DNA of 64,000 bases from Anoplolepis gracilipes (Eukaryota; Arthropoda; Insecta; Hymenoptera; Formicidae), in the NCBI RefSeq assembly GCF_047496725.1, contig NC_132982.1, positions 558,001 to 622,000 on the forward strand. The letters run 5' to 3'. Of this stretch, positions 1 through 10,078 are shown piece after piece. The notes below the pieces were generated by a model. It was given only the letters and a program-made list of their open reading frames with translations, had not been told where the DNA came from and made no database searches. Every line of letters starts with the position of its first letter. Within the stretch, counting starts at the first letter, position 1. The position numbers and the translations under genes were made by a program.

Positions 1-448
1 TATTGGCATAAACCACACTAACGTACACCTTATAAATAACAAAGTTTAATTTTTAAATTTGTGAAATACTTTTTGTCAAACATAAAATTTTGATAAATCA
101 TAAAACAAAAAATTTTTAAAAATTGTATGACTTTAACATACTTTCTGTTATTAATAATTTTAATGTTGTGTGTGTACATAATTATTATAAAAACGTTAAG
201 TGTGTTCTATAAAATGTTATATCTAAAATATTATATTATGTCTAAAATAAATAAATATATATACGCGTTTATTAATCTTAATAATTTAATTAAACTATTT
301 AATAGAAAGTATGTTAGTCACACAATTTTTAAAAATTATTTATTTTATGATTTATCAAAATTTTATGTTTAGTAAAAAGTATTTCACAAATTTAAAAATT
401 AAACTTTGTTATTTAAAAAGTGTACGTTTATGTGGTTTATGCCAATGT
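1..448. repeat. Foldback (inverted-repeat) element
   Basis: Bases 1-126 and about 322-448 are near-perfect reverse complements, giving arms of about 125 bp around a spacer of about 195 bp. The outer ends share TTGGCATAAACCACA. This is MITE-like structure. The left terminus lies at the window edge, so a target duplication cannot be tested. An 81-codon hydrophobic reading frame (127-372) lies in the spacer and runs into the right arm; I treat it as a by-product of AT-rich sequence. Confidence 0.75.
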
Positions 449-929
449 GTCATATAATTTATTAAATGTCCCATAATTATATTGATTCATAAGCTTTCTA
501 TTTATATTTTTCGTACACTGAATATCATAATTAAATGACAATATGACATACGTCAACTTGCACGAGTCAGAAAATATCTACATTATTATAAAAAATTATA
601 CATACTTCTCCGTTCTTCAATACAGATAAATTATTTTGTAATCAATTACTTTACTCACAATAAAGTTCAGTTCAAGTCATATATATTTGTTATGGTCTAT
701 CTCTTTCAGTTTAAAAGATAAAAGGGGGTGATTACTTCCAGGTGAGACTGTATATATGTATATGAATATAAATATGAATATAAATATATGTATATGAATA
801 TAAATAATAAGTTATAATTTGTATATAAAGATGGAAATTTCTACAGACGTTATTAGTATATTATTACTACTAAAATTTTTGATATACAATTTGTATTAAA
901 TTTTTTTATTTGCATAATTTAAAAAAATT
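449..929. other. AT-rich intergenic sequence
   Basis: I see no coding sequence or RNA gene here. A short ATGAATATAAATAT-type tandem stretch sits near 755-815. Confidence 0.5.
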
Positions 930-939
930 TTCATAATTT

Positions 940-1195
940 AAAAAATGCAAAATGTACGATCGCCTGGCGTACACAGGCAAGTGTGGACATGTATATCTTG
1001 GTACTCTGATAGTACAGTGGAAGAACAAATGTTCTTGATCTCGTGTCCTTGGCTAGCGGCGTCAACATATCGTCGTCAATATCATGTCCGTAAGGAGCGG
1101 TGACCGTCGCCGAAAAGTCGCTGCCACGTGGATTTGAGCCTAAGTCCGCGTGGTGAGAAGCCCGCACTTAGCCTGCGCCACTACAGATCGTACCC
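940..1195 (-). mobile_element. tRNA-derived SINE-like unit
   Basis: On the minus strand the unit opens with a polymerase III A-box-like segment (TGGCGCAGGCTAAG, about 1180-1165) and, some 35 bases on, a B-box-like GGCTCAAATCC (about 1142-1132). About 190 bp of unrelated body follows. There is no proper acceptor stem, so this is not a functional tRNA. GTACGATC/GATCGTAC lies inverted at the two ends, so a short-TIR element is an alternative. A 78-codon frame through it is unlikely to be a gene. Confidence 0.4.
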
Positions 1196-1329
1196 ACAAT
1201 CTTTAATATGTCGATACTATTATTTATGTTATCTATACACGTCTCTAACAATAAGTTACACAAACATCAGTATATGTTATATATAAAGCACGTCGTTTAA
1301 TCTTATAGCATAAAAAATATTCCATACAA

Positions 1330-2345
1330 CATAAAAAGTTTCCACAAAAATGGATTAATGAAACTTTTTTAATTAAAAATGACACAAAACACGATATAAA
1401 TGGACTAATTTTTAAAATGCAATAAAAATTATATGAATTAAAATTATTAAATAAAAATAAAAATTATATCCTAATATCATTACGATCACATAATTAAAAT
1501 TATGATTATTTACCTAATTAAAAATTACCCGATTAATATCGTGCTTCGTATCTTTTAATTAGAAAAATCTCATCCAATTACTTTCGAATCGATAAAATAC
1601 GAAGTAAAAATCGGAGGATTCTCGCGGGCAAGACTTCGGATAGACCCTCTAATGTTAACTATCTCGCTTGTTCCTTATACGTTCTCGCTCTCTCTTTCGG
1701 CGAGTCGCCGGCATCGGGAATCTTTCCTTATTCTACAAATATAAACATTTTATTGAATAAAATCTAAAACTTTTATTTTGCATTTTATCGGTTTGAAAAT
1801 AATTTTAATGAATTAATGATATTTTCCCAATTAAAATGACACCAAACATGACATAAATCGGATGATTTTTAATTAACCAATTGTCAAAATTAGGATTATC
1901 TTTTTATTTAAAAATCGATTTATTAGAATAAGGAAAAGATTCCTGATGCCGGCGAGTCGCCGAAAGAGAGGGCGAGAACGTATAAGGAACAAGCGAAATA
2001 GTTAACATTAGAGGGCTCCGAAGTCTCGCTCGCGAGGATTCCTTTGTGTATTGTTTTTCGTATCATATATCATCTCACTACAGAAAATAAATTTTTTTAT
2101 TTCGCATTTTATTGGTTTAAAAATAATTTTAATGGATTAATGAGATTTTTGCGATTAAAATGACACTAAACACGACATAAATCGGATGATTTTAATTAGA
2201 AAGATAATCGTAATTATGACAATTGGTTAATTAAAAATCATCCATTTTATATCATATTTGGTGTCATTTTAATTGGGGATATGTCATTAATTCATTAAAA
2301 TTATTTTCATATTGATAAATTGCGAAATAAGAAACTTTTATTTTA
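1330..2345. repeat. Cluster of related inverted repeats
   Basis: Arms at about 1615-1740 and 1920-2045 are reverse complements (shared core GGCGAGTCGCCG and the flanking ...ACGTATAAGGAACAAGCGA). A second related pair lies at about 1765-1900 and 2205-2340, and a direct copy of the latter at 2087-2200; a weaker copy is at 1330-1440. A partial third copy of the first arm is at 2385-2460. This looks like several insertions of one foldback family into itself. No coding potential was found. Confidence 0.65.
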
Positions 2346-2583
2346 TTTAGTACGATGATATGTATACATGAAAGATATAGCTAAGCGAGCCTCGCGAGTG
2401 AGATTTCGATTTTCTTTAATGTTTGCCATCTCACTTGTTCCTTATTCGTTCTCGTTTTCAAGTGAGCGCACGTGCTGCGGCCAGAAAATCCTGATTTTTC
2501 AGTTCTTCAGTATACATCGTATCGTATAGAGTTGTCAGTAGTCAGTGCTGTTTTGCTATATTATTGTGATCGAAGCAGCGACA

Positions 2584-2771
2584 ATGGCGAGATGTAAGTA
2601 CTTTTATATTCTATACATAGAGTATTATAGAATAACATTTTTTTATATAGAATATTTATAAAGTAACATTTTTAGTTGATGTATTATAATTTATGAATCT
2701 TACTTATTACGATGCATAAATTATAATATACTGATAATGTCATTATAAAATATACAATCTTCTCTCTTTCT

Positions 2772-2815
<44 letters not shown>

Positions 2816-3018
2816 AAATAAATAAATAAATAAATAAATAAAAAGTATATATATTAATATTTATTTTATTTGTAGCGAAAAGTGAAGGCAGTACTTTGCC
2901 GCCAGGACAACCGCGGAAAACGACGGCGACGACGCCGCTTACCATGGACACAAGATCCACGGCGACGGCGCACCCTCGCCACCCTGCGAGCGTATATTCA
3001 AGAGTGCAGAAAAATAAG
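2584..3018 (+). CDS. 5' end of an unrecognised spliced gene (two exons)
   Basis: An ATG in good context (ACAATGG, 2584) starts a 10-nt coding piece that ends at a strong donor (GTAAGT, 2594). A 282-bp intron with a TC microsatellite ends in TTTGTAG, and exon 2 (2876-3018) continues in frame to another donor (AAG|GTTAGC). Together they encode 51 residues that are basic and rich in Ser, Thr and Pro, starting MARSKSEGSTLPPGQ; I recognise no domain. An initiator-like TCAGTT lies near 2497 and no TATA box is obvious. The next exon cannot be identified: beyond 3.5 kb the sequence is transposons. It could be the start of a host gene or of an unrecognised element gene. Confidence 0.45.
2769..2845. 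repeat. TC microsatellite followed by (AAATA/AAAT)n
   Basis: About 20 TC units, then about six AAAT-type units, inside the intron of the 2.6-kb gene. Confidence 0.9.
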
Positions 3019-3122
3019 GTTAGCTTTTATTTTGTAAATAAAAAGTAAAAATGAGAAAAATATATTTTTTATTTGATTATAATGTGTATATTTCTTCTCA
3101 TTTTTTCATTTGCTGTGTATTA

Positions 3123-3207
<85 letters not shown>

Positions 3208-3560
3208 TGTGTGTCAATTTTTTTGAAATAATTCTCATATTTTAATTAAAGAAATTTTATGATGAAGTAATAATAACTGGTGTGTGTTTAAATTGGTGTG
3301 TATATTACTGTTATTTGCAATTCACATTTATATGTAAATTATCCAATTATATCCATTGGAAATAATAATAATAATATAAAAATAGAAACATACACTAATT
3401 ATTACTTTGTTATAAAATTTCAATTAGAATATGAGAAATATTTCAAAACGATCTCATACACACACACACACATTATAATACACTTGACATACACTTGACA
3501 TACATATATTTTTTTTATGTATATAATTATTTTAAAATAATATAAAATATTACATCTATG
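3019..3560. other. Non-coding stretch with GT/GCGT microsatellite
   Basis: A GT run grades into a GCGT tetranucleotide run at 3124-3214. The remainder is AT-rich and I see no exon in it. Short frames through the microsatellite are not genes. Confidence 0.6.
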
Positions 3561-3977
3561 TATACAGGGTCCCAGAACAACCTTCCGTCCGTAAAATGGC
3601 GTATTCCTGACACAATTCTAAGATCATTTTTCCTTTACCAAAATTTGATTTGAAGCGTAGTTTTTGAGTTATAAGCAAAAATAGTTAGCAAATCACACGT
3701 CGAGTACAGAAGGCAGGCAAGAGCGGCGCGCCGCACCGCGAGCGCGGGCGCAGCTGACTGTCCAACGAGTGATTACCGCCGCATGAGTCAAAATCGCTAA
3801 CTATTTTATCTTATAACATAAAATTATGCTTTAAATAAAATTTTGATAAAGAAGAAAATATCGTATAATTACGTCAGGAATAAGTGTTCCTTAAAATAAC
3901 GTCGGACGCTGCGATCAGCTGATTGCTACACGCGATGTGTGTTGGCTGAGTGTGTGTGTAAAAGAAAGGGACAAAGT

Positions 3978-4015
<38 letters not shown>

Positions 4016-4147
4016 AAGAGAAATAACCGTCTCCGCGACGGCGCCGCGACGCTCTTTCGATTGTCATCGACCGCTCCTTCGATTGTCATCCACATTGTTG
4101 TCGACGATCTCAGACCGATCGATATATTGATTTTCCGGCTCAGCTGA
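3561..4147. mobile_element. CAGGGTG-type foldback MITE, interrupted
   Basis: This begins TACAGGGTCCCAGAACAACC and matches the complete copy at 41134-42069 through its GA-rich centre. It stops exactly at a TGA where a Tc5-like element is inserted; the matching unbroken sequence is seen near 41700. The right half is not found downstream, so it was lost when the neighbouring region was rearranged. Polypurine tracts (GAGA) at about 3977-4022 create spurious frames on both strands. Confidence 0.75.
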
Positions 4148-4411
4148 CAAGGGACCGTCATACAATGATACAAAAGTTAGGTGATGATTTTGTGCTCATC
4201 TAATAAAGCATCCTTCAAAAAGTAATATATGAAAGCCATTTGCTAATGTAACGCCTATTATCGGATTCTTGGGCCGCCAAAGTAGGCTAAATTGGCTACC
4301 TATGCGTGAATTTTACAGAGCCCATCGCTAGGAGACCAGTGTACACACACTAATATGCAGTCAAATCACATGAAAATGACCTACCAGTTAAGAGAAAAAA
4401 AATTATGCATA
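4148..4411 (+). mobile_element. Tc5-like transposon, copy 3, terminal inverted repeat
   Basis: This starts CAAGGGACCGTC directly after a TGA and is the same about 265-bp terminal repeat seen at 36646, 45747 and, inverted, at 39235-40269. It ends at GCATA, where a mariner is inserted. Copy 2 (45747) shows the uninterrupted GCATACATG junction, so the TA duplication by mariner is exact. The continuation is at 14222. Confidence 0.85.
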
Positions 4412-4475
4412 ACACATCGGTCAAAAAGTCCCGAGGCTAACTAAGAAAAACACATTTTTTTGGCAAAATTCGATT

Positions 4476-5090
4476 TTATTCGTCAACATAGTCTCCTTTT
4501 AGAGTGATACAATCATTCCAGCGCCGCTCTAACATTTTGATCCCTTTTTTATAAAACGATTTGTCTTTACCCTCAAAATAAGCATTTGTTTCGGCTATGA
4601 CTTCAGCATTTGACGCAAATCTTTTTCCCTGGAGCATCTTTTTGAGGTCTGCGAACAGATAATAGTCGTTGGGGACCAGATCTGGAGAATACGGTGGTTG
4701 TGGAAGCAATTCGAACTTCAATTCGTGCAATTTGGCCATTGTAACCATTGACTTGTGACACGGTGCATTATCTTGATGAAAGATCACTTTTTTCTTTTGC
4801 ATTTGAGGCCGATTTTTTTTTATTTCGTCGTTCAATCGCTGCAACAACGCTATGTAATATTTGCTGTTGATGGTTTTTCCTTCTCAGCGTAGTCGATGAA
4901 CAATATTCCTTGCGCAACCCAAAACACTGAGGCCAAAACCTTACCGGCCGACATTTGCGTTTTTGGTCGCTTCGGACGGTTTTCACCGGTTGCTGTCCAC
5001 TCAGCTGATTGCCGATTTGATTCCGGAGTGTAGTGATGGATCCATGTTTCATCCATTGTCACATATCGACGCAAAAATCCTTTTTATTCT
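4476..5090 (-). pseudogene. mariner transposase, catalytic part
   Basis: The minus strand encodes the catalytic half of a mariner transposase (cut-and-paste DNA transposition in the nucleus). Visible residues: TMDETWI with the first Asp near 5055, IFHQDNAPCHKS with the second near 4780, and SPDLVPNDYYLF with the third, spaced 34 residues from the second (D,D34D signature). The chain is in two frames that switch at about 4850, so there is at least one frameshift. Residues upstream of 5090 up to the Gypsy boundary are also out of frame. The N-terminal part lies beyond the Gypsy insertion at 13785-14042. Not expected to make active enzyme. Confidence 0.9.
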
Positions 5091-5172
5091 GCTTAAACAA
5101 CTTCAAACTTCGCTCTGAATCATCGACGCGTTGCTGTTTTTGATCCACTATGAGCAAGCGCGGCATCCACTT

Positions 5173-5963
5173 TGTTGTGCCTCCGCGAAGGGGCACGGGA
5201 TTGTCGGGATCGTTTCGGGAATGTCGGGGATGCGTCGGGCGTTTTCCCCCTTTGTTTTTTGTTATACTCGGCTTCTCTTTTAATTATAATTCGTTTTATT
5301 CTTTTTCTTCACGACATGTACAGTTCGTTTATCTCTTGGAAAAATATAAGATAATTTAATTGAAATCAATGGTGTGTTATTTTGTCACTGCTCCCAGCGA
5401 ACGTTATACTACTCGCGCTTGCTGTCGGTTAGAGTGAGAGAGCGGTATCTCTCGTATACGCCGTCGTACCGGTAGTCTGATACGCGTCGGCTTATCTCAG
5501 GTGCGCGTATCTCTCTCAGTCATGCGAGTATGACTTTGTTGAATCTGGTCAGTAGCTGCTCGTGGCGATTATTACTCGTTCGGTTCTAATTAACGACTGC
5601 CCGTGGCTTCATCGCGGCGGGTGCTGAGCTTCCCTCCGAACTGCATGGTTTTTCGGAGGGGGTCCCTTAGCAACATGACCAAATATGGTTATGTTGCTGA
5701 ATTCGCGTTTTAGTGCAGACGAGGACGTTCAAAGTCGAATTTCCTCGCTTGTACTTTTAACGATTCAGCGACACCTTTCCGGTGCGTCTCCGAGAGCGCT
5801 TTCCGGTTTCGCGTTCGCGCTCGGTCTCGGGCGCGCGTGGCTCGCTGCGTCAGCGGCTCGCGCGATTATCGCTTCGCTCGCGATGCATTCCTGCATCTAT
5901 ATAATTATATGTATATATATATATATATTTATCAAATCTGTAGCCTTTTCTGGGGCTATAACA
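5173..5963 (-). repeat. Gypsy 3' LTR
   Basis: 791 bp, TGTTGTGCC at the left edge and GGCTATAACA at the right. It is the same as 12902-13688 apart from about two base changes and four extra bases in a TA run. A related solo copy lies at 39488-40252. Confidence 0.95.
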
Positions 5964-5975
5964 CCCCTTCCCCGT
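5964..5975 (-). promoter_or_regulatory. Polypurine tract of the Gypsy element
   Basis: On the minus strand ACGGGGAAGGGG directly abuts the 3' LTR start TGTTATAG. This is the expected position for the plus-strand primer of reverse transcription. Confidence 0.8.
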
Positions 5976-6121
5976 TGGAAAAGAAAACGGAGGTACAACG
6001 TTTTCTGTTTTAGTTATATATATATATACTATATATTTTCTTTTATATTATTTTCTTATTTTAGTTTACAATTTTGTTTGTTTTCGCGTTTACAATATTT
6101 AAATATAATCGTTTTTCTTAT

Positions 6122-6915
6122 CTAAAATCGTGTGCTTAGGCTACGTTTTAATATTGGTTTTGGGAGTCGATCGATCGGTGTTAATCTCGGATGCATTGCT
6201 CCGTTTTTTGTATCTGTTAGGTATTCTATAATGTTATCCGCGTCGCGTATTAATTCTGCTATTACTGCGGTAATTATGGTAAAGTGTTCGTTTATCTTGC
6301 TGCGTTCGATATACTCAGTTACTCGTTTCTGTAAGAGGTATTCGTTACGTTGTATTGTATTTTCGATTTTATCAATATGCCCGATAGTCGTATTTATTAT
6401 TTTAATTTGATTTTGTACGGCATGCTGTATTGTTTTTTGACTGTTTTCTAATATGTTAAGTTGTTCGTTAATTCGTTTTTCGTCGTTAACGTCCATTGTG
6501 CCAAATAAAGACTTTGATAAGGAACCTATTCCGTCTATGAGTCCTCGTCGTTTATTTGTCTGTTTTTTGTATATCGTTTTAATTTGTATTATGACATTTT
6601 TTAAATATTTTGCTTCTCTTTTTGTTAGAATGTCTAGGTTCACACATGTATCTCGAAGATAATGGGCGTGAAATTTCATAGTTTCGCATAATCTTTCGGT
6701 CTGTTTTAAATATTCGTTTATTTGCTCGTATCTTTCGTCTAAGTGTGATAAGTCTAATTTTATTACTAGTTTCCAGTTTTCTTTTGCGTAGTGGATTTGT
6801 CCGATTTCTTCGAAGAATAATCCTGGGTTATGTTTAAACTCTTGTATCTGGTATGAGAGATTCGTTTCGTCGTCTTTCGTGTGACCTTTGCTGATCCAGC
6901 AGGCGAATGTCCTGT
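6122..6915 (-). pseudogene. env: env-like (F-protein type) gene, truncated
   Basis: The minus strand encodes an errantivirus-like envelope remnant. The readable frame starts after a splice acceptor-like TTACAG (near 6915), continues through a methionine at 6679, and ends at 6122. It contains a basic cleavage-like KRR followed by a hydrophobic GLIDGIGSLSKSLFG segment typical of the fusion-peptide region of baculovirus F-like envelope proteins, then a predicted helical stretch. It stops after roughly 265 residues, with no C-terminal membrane anchor; family members are usually over 400 residues. Between the stop and the polypurine tract there is only AT-rich non-coding sequence. The product would lack its membrane anchor, so this copy is broken as an envelope. 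Confidence 0.75.
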
Positions 6916-7088
6916 AATATCATATTATATTTCATTTTATTATATTTTATCTCTTGGGTGTCGCTCGCCTTCTCTGACTTCGCGGGGTTCGCGCTAATCC
7001 AGCGGGTGATACACCGGTAATATTATAATGTGGGTTTAGTCTCTCAACGACTTTTGGTTGAGGTGGATCTAGCGGATTTATTAGAAAG

Positions 7089-7445
7089 ATGTTGCGCTTC
7101 TTGCTTCAATGGAGCCTGCCAATTTGTCGCCAGTGCGATGGATATCGGGATGGTATTCATCCCGATATCTGCCGCGAGTGTTTGCGGGGGCGCCTACCGG
7201 TTGTGGGCTTACCGCCACCTGTGGACCGTGTAGTGCGGGCGCGGAACGCCGTCCTCCGAAGTTCCCGGGTCGCGGGGGGTACTTTGTCCCTCCGCGTTAC
7301 GTTCTCGGTGCCTGGTGAGAGATTTGTGCGGGCAGTGGTGCCGGCCTTGGACCCGATGCATCCCGTCCGCTTGGAGATGAGAAAGGTCCATGACCAATTT
7401 GATTTTTACGAATTGAGATGTCGCCGGGGGGAGGAGGAAGACTAG
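7089..7445 (+). CDS. GC-rich antisense ORF with a double CxxC motif, inside Gypsy
   Basis: A 118-codon plus-strand frame, antisense to the Gypsy element, lies between the INT stop and env. The N-terminal part has CRQC, eleven residues, then CREC, a spacing suited to zinc binding; the rest is Arg- and Val-rich without a recognised domain. The segment of about 7030-7450 is strikingly more GC-rich than the retrotransposon genes around it. The ATG follows a TAG-ended pyrimidine stretch, and a good donor (AAG|GTGAGTAC) follows the stop near 7466. It may be a captured gene or an accessory antisense gene, or a chance frame in GC-rich DNA. Confidence 0.35.
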   Translation: MLRFLLQWSLPICRQCDGYRDGIHPDICRECLRGRLPVVGLPPPVDRVVRARNAVLRSSRVAGGTLSLRVTFSVPGERFVRAVVPALDPMHPVRLEMRKVHDQFDFYELRCRRGEEED

Positions 7446-7472
7446 GACATGGATCCTTGCAGAAGGTGAGTA

Positions 7473-8867
7473 CTAGTTTTCTATATATGGCTTAAGCTTG
7501 TTTGCGTGTAAGCGGGTGTTTTTCCTTCCTTTCTTCACCGTGTAGTTGTTATTCGAATGCTTTTCGATTATTATGTATGGTCCGATCCATAGAGATTCGA
7601 GTTTTTTCGATCTTCCGCGTCGTAGCGTTTCATCATAAATGAGTACTTTATCGCCGATTTTGAACTTTGTTTCTTTTGCGGTTCGATCGTAGTGTTCCTT
7701 CGATTTCAGTTTTTTCTCTGTGAGACTATCTCTTGCAACTTGATTCGTGGCGCGTAGTCTTTCTTTTAGCTCTTGCGCGTAATCGTCATAGTTGTATGTC
7801 GGTTGTGGTGGTTTCGTTAATGCTGTCGGTATTTCGGCTTGGTGTCCGTATACTAGCTCGAAGGGCGTGTATCCTGTAGCTGTATGTGGCGTAGTGTTGT
7901 AGGTGAACATCGCGAACGGAATCCATTCGTCCCAGTCAGTCTGATCATTATTAATATAATGTCGTAGATATTCTGTTAATGTTCTGTGCGATCGTTCTAA
8001 CGCGCCGTTACTTTCAGGATGATACGCGGTCGTCTGAATTTTATTTATTTTTAATAATTTACACGTATTTTTAAAGATTTCGCTTAAAAAATTTGTGCCT
8101 TGATCGGTTAAAATTTTTTCCGGTATTCCGTATTCTAAAATTATTTTCGTGGTAAATTCTTTACTCACGGTGTTCGCTTCTTGATTTGGTATCGGTATTG
8201 CTTTACTAAATTTTGTCAAACTATCTTGAAAAGTTAGTAAGTATTTATTTCCGGTATTAGTTATCGTTAATGGACCGACTATATCTAATGCACATTTTTC
8301 GAACGGTTTACTCGGTGTGTCGGTGATAACGAGAGGTGCTTTAAATCGTCGCGATAATTTATTTTTTTGGCAAGTGTCACATTTTTTAATGTATCGCTCG
8401 ACGTCTTTCGTTAACCCGGTCCAATTGTGCGTGAGGCGAATTCTGTTTATCGTCCTCTCGATACCTTGGTGTCCTCCTGTGGGTGCATCGTGATATTCAT
8501 ATAATATTTGTTTCTTTTCTTCTGCGCTATAGGCACGTGTCGCATCGTTGCTATCTTTCTCGTTCTCTTCTTTATCTCTTTCTTCGCCGCTGATATCGCC
8601 CATCTCTTCGTCTTCGGCGGTGAGAATCTTTTCTCTCTCTTGCTCGTCGTTGTCTCGTGTTACGTTGCGGCTTAGCGCATCGGCGTTCGCGTTCGCACGT
8701 CCGGCCTTGTGTATGATCTCATAATCGTACTCTTCTAATTTTATTCGCCATCGAATTAATCGTGATCCTGGATCGTTCACGTTAAATAACCATATTAGAG
8801 GTTTGTGATCTGTAATGACCTTAAATTGTGTTCCGTACACGTAGGGTTGAAATGCTTTACAGCCCAT
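7473..8867 (-). pseudogene. Gypsy pol, RNase H end and integrase
   Basis: 464 codons. It starts in the RNase H/connection region (the TDHKPLIWLF segment near the N-terminus), then the integrase HHCC zinc domain (GGHQ..., CDTCQKNK, about residues 133-170), and the DDE core with Asp in ALDIVGPL, Asp in TDQGTNF and Glu in NGALERSH, followed by a C-terminal basic domain with the GDKVLIYDE motif. Integrase joins the cDNA to host DNA. It is out of frame with the upstream RT by one base at about 8857, so this copy carries a frameshift and pol is not continuous. Confidence 0.92.
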
Positions 8868-10075
8868 ACAATAGCTAATAGTTCCTTTTCGGTAGTGCTA
8901 TAGTTTTGTTCCGCGCGGTTCAGTACTCGGCTGGCGTAAGCTATCGGTCGGTCGCTGCCTATCTTTCCTTGCGATAAGACCGCTCCGATCGCGTAGTCGG
9001 ATGCGTCTGTAGTTATATTAAATTGTTCAGCGAAATCTGGATATTTTAATACGGGAGCCGTTATTAATTTATGTTTAAGTACTTCGAAAGCATTTTGTTG
9101 CTCTGCGGTCCACACAAATTTTTCGGTTTTCTTTGTCAATTTCGTTAATGGTTTAGCTATTTTCGAGAAATCTTTTATGAATCTTCGATAGTAACCGGCT
9201 AGACCTATAAATGATTGGATATCTTTCACCTTTTTTGGCGTCGGGAAATCTCTTACCGCTGTTAGTTTAGACGGGTCAGGAGATATTCCATGTTCCGATA
9301 TTATATGGCCCAGGTACATTACTTCTTTGTGTAGGAATTCGCATTTATCCGGCTGTAGTTTTAAATTATTAGTTCGAAGTCGTTGCAGCACTTCCTTGAG
9401 TCGCTTGTTATGATCTTCGAGGCTTGCTCCGTAAATGACGATGTCGTCTAGATAGACCAGGCATTTGAGTCCTTGTACTCCTGTCAATACAGAGTTCATT
9501 AATCTCTGAAATGTCGCCGGTGCGTTTTTCAATCCAAAGGGCATTCTGTTGAACTCGTAATGTCCATACGGAGTTGAAAAGGCAGTTTTAGACTTATCCT
9601 TTTCGGCCATTGGTATTTGATGATATCCGGATGCTAGGTCTAATGTTGTGAAGTATTTTGCGTTTCCCAGCTGGTCCAGTATATCCGTAATATTAGGCAG
9701 AGGGAAGGAATCGCCGATCGTCAAGTCGTTGAGCTTTCGAAAGTCTATAACTATTCGAAGTTTCGGTTTACCTGATACGTCGGTCTTTTTTGGTACTACC
9801 AATAGCGGAGCGTTCCATTGACTCGCGCTGGTACGAATTATTCCGTCTTCCAACATTTGTTGCACTTGTTTATTTACTTCCGTCTTATGTTTCTCCGGAA
9901 GGCGATACGGTTTTACATTTACCGTTGAGGCGTCTACGCGCGTATTTATCTCGTGCGCTACCGTCGCAGTGCACGACAGTGGTTCTCCATTCAGGTGAAA
10001 TATGTCGCTATATTCATCACATATCCTTGAGAGTGCCTGTCGTTCTTCAGAGTTGAGATGCTGTGTTCGCAACAA
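8795..10075 (-). pseudogene. Gypsy pol, reverse transcriptase and RNase H start
   Basis: Reverse transcriptase of the Gypsy element, with classical blocks LDLASGYHQIPM, FGLKNAPATF and LVYLDDIVIYG (the YLDD catalytic box), then RNase H beginning with TDASDYAIGAVLSQG. It has no ATG: the frame is the direct continuation of gag-PR after a single TGA (10079-10081). It loses frame at about 8857, where the integrase part continues in another frame. The enzyme would normally be made as part of a gag-pol polyprotein in cytoplasmic particles. Confidence 0.92.
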
Positions 10076-10078
10076 TTG

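Noticed and set aside
127..372. 81-codon hydrophobic frame
   Set aside because: It lies in the spacer and right arm of a foldback and is explained by AT-rich sequence.
931..1167. 78-codon minus-strand frame
   Set aside because: It runs through a SINE-like unit with polymerase III boxes; no protein similarity recognised.
3874..4173. Ser/Leu- and Arg/Glu-rich frames on both strands
   Set aside because: They translate a GA tract in a foldback MITE.
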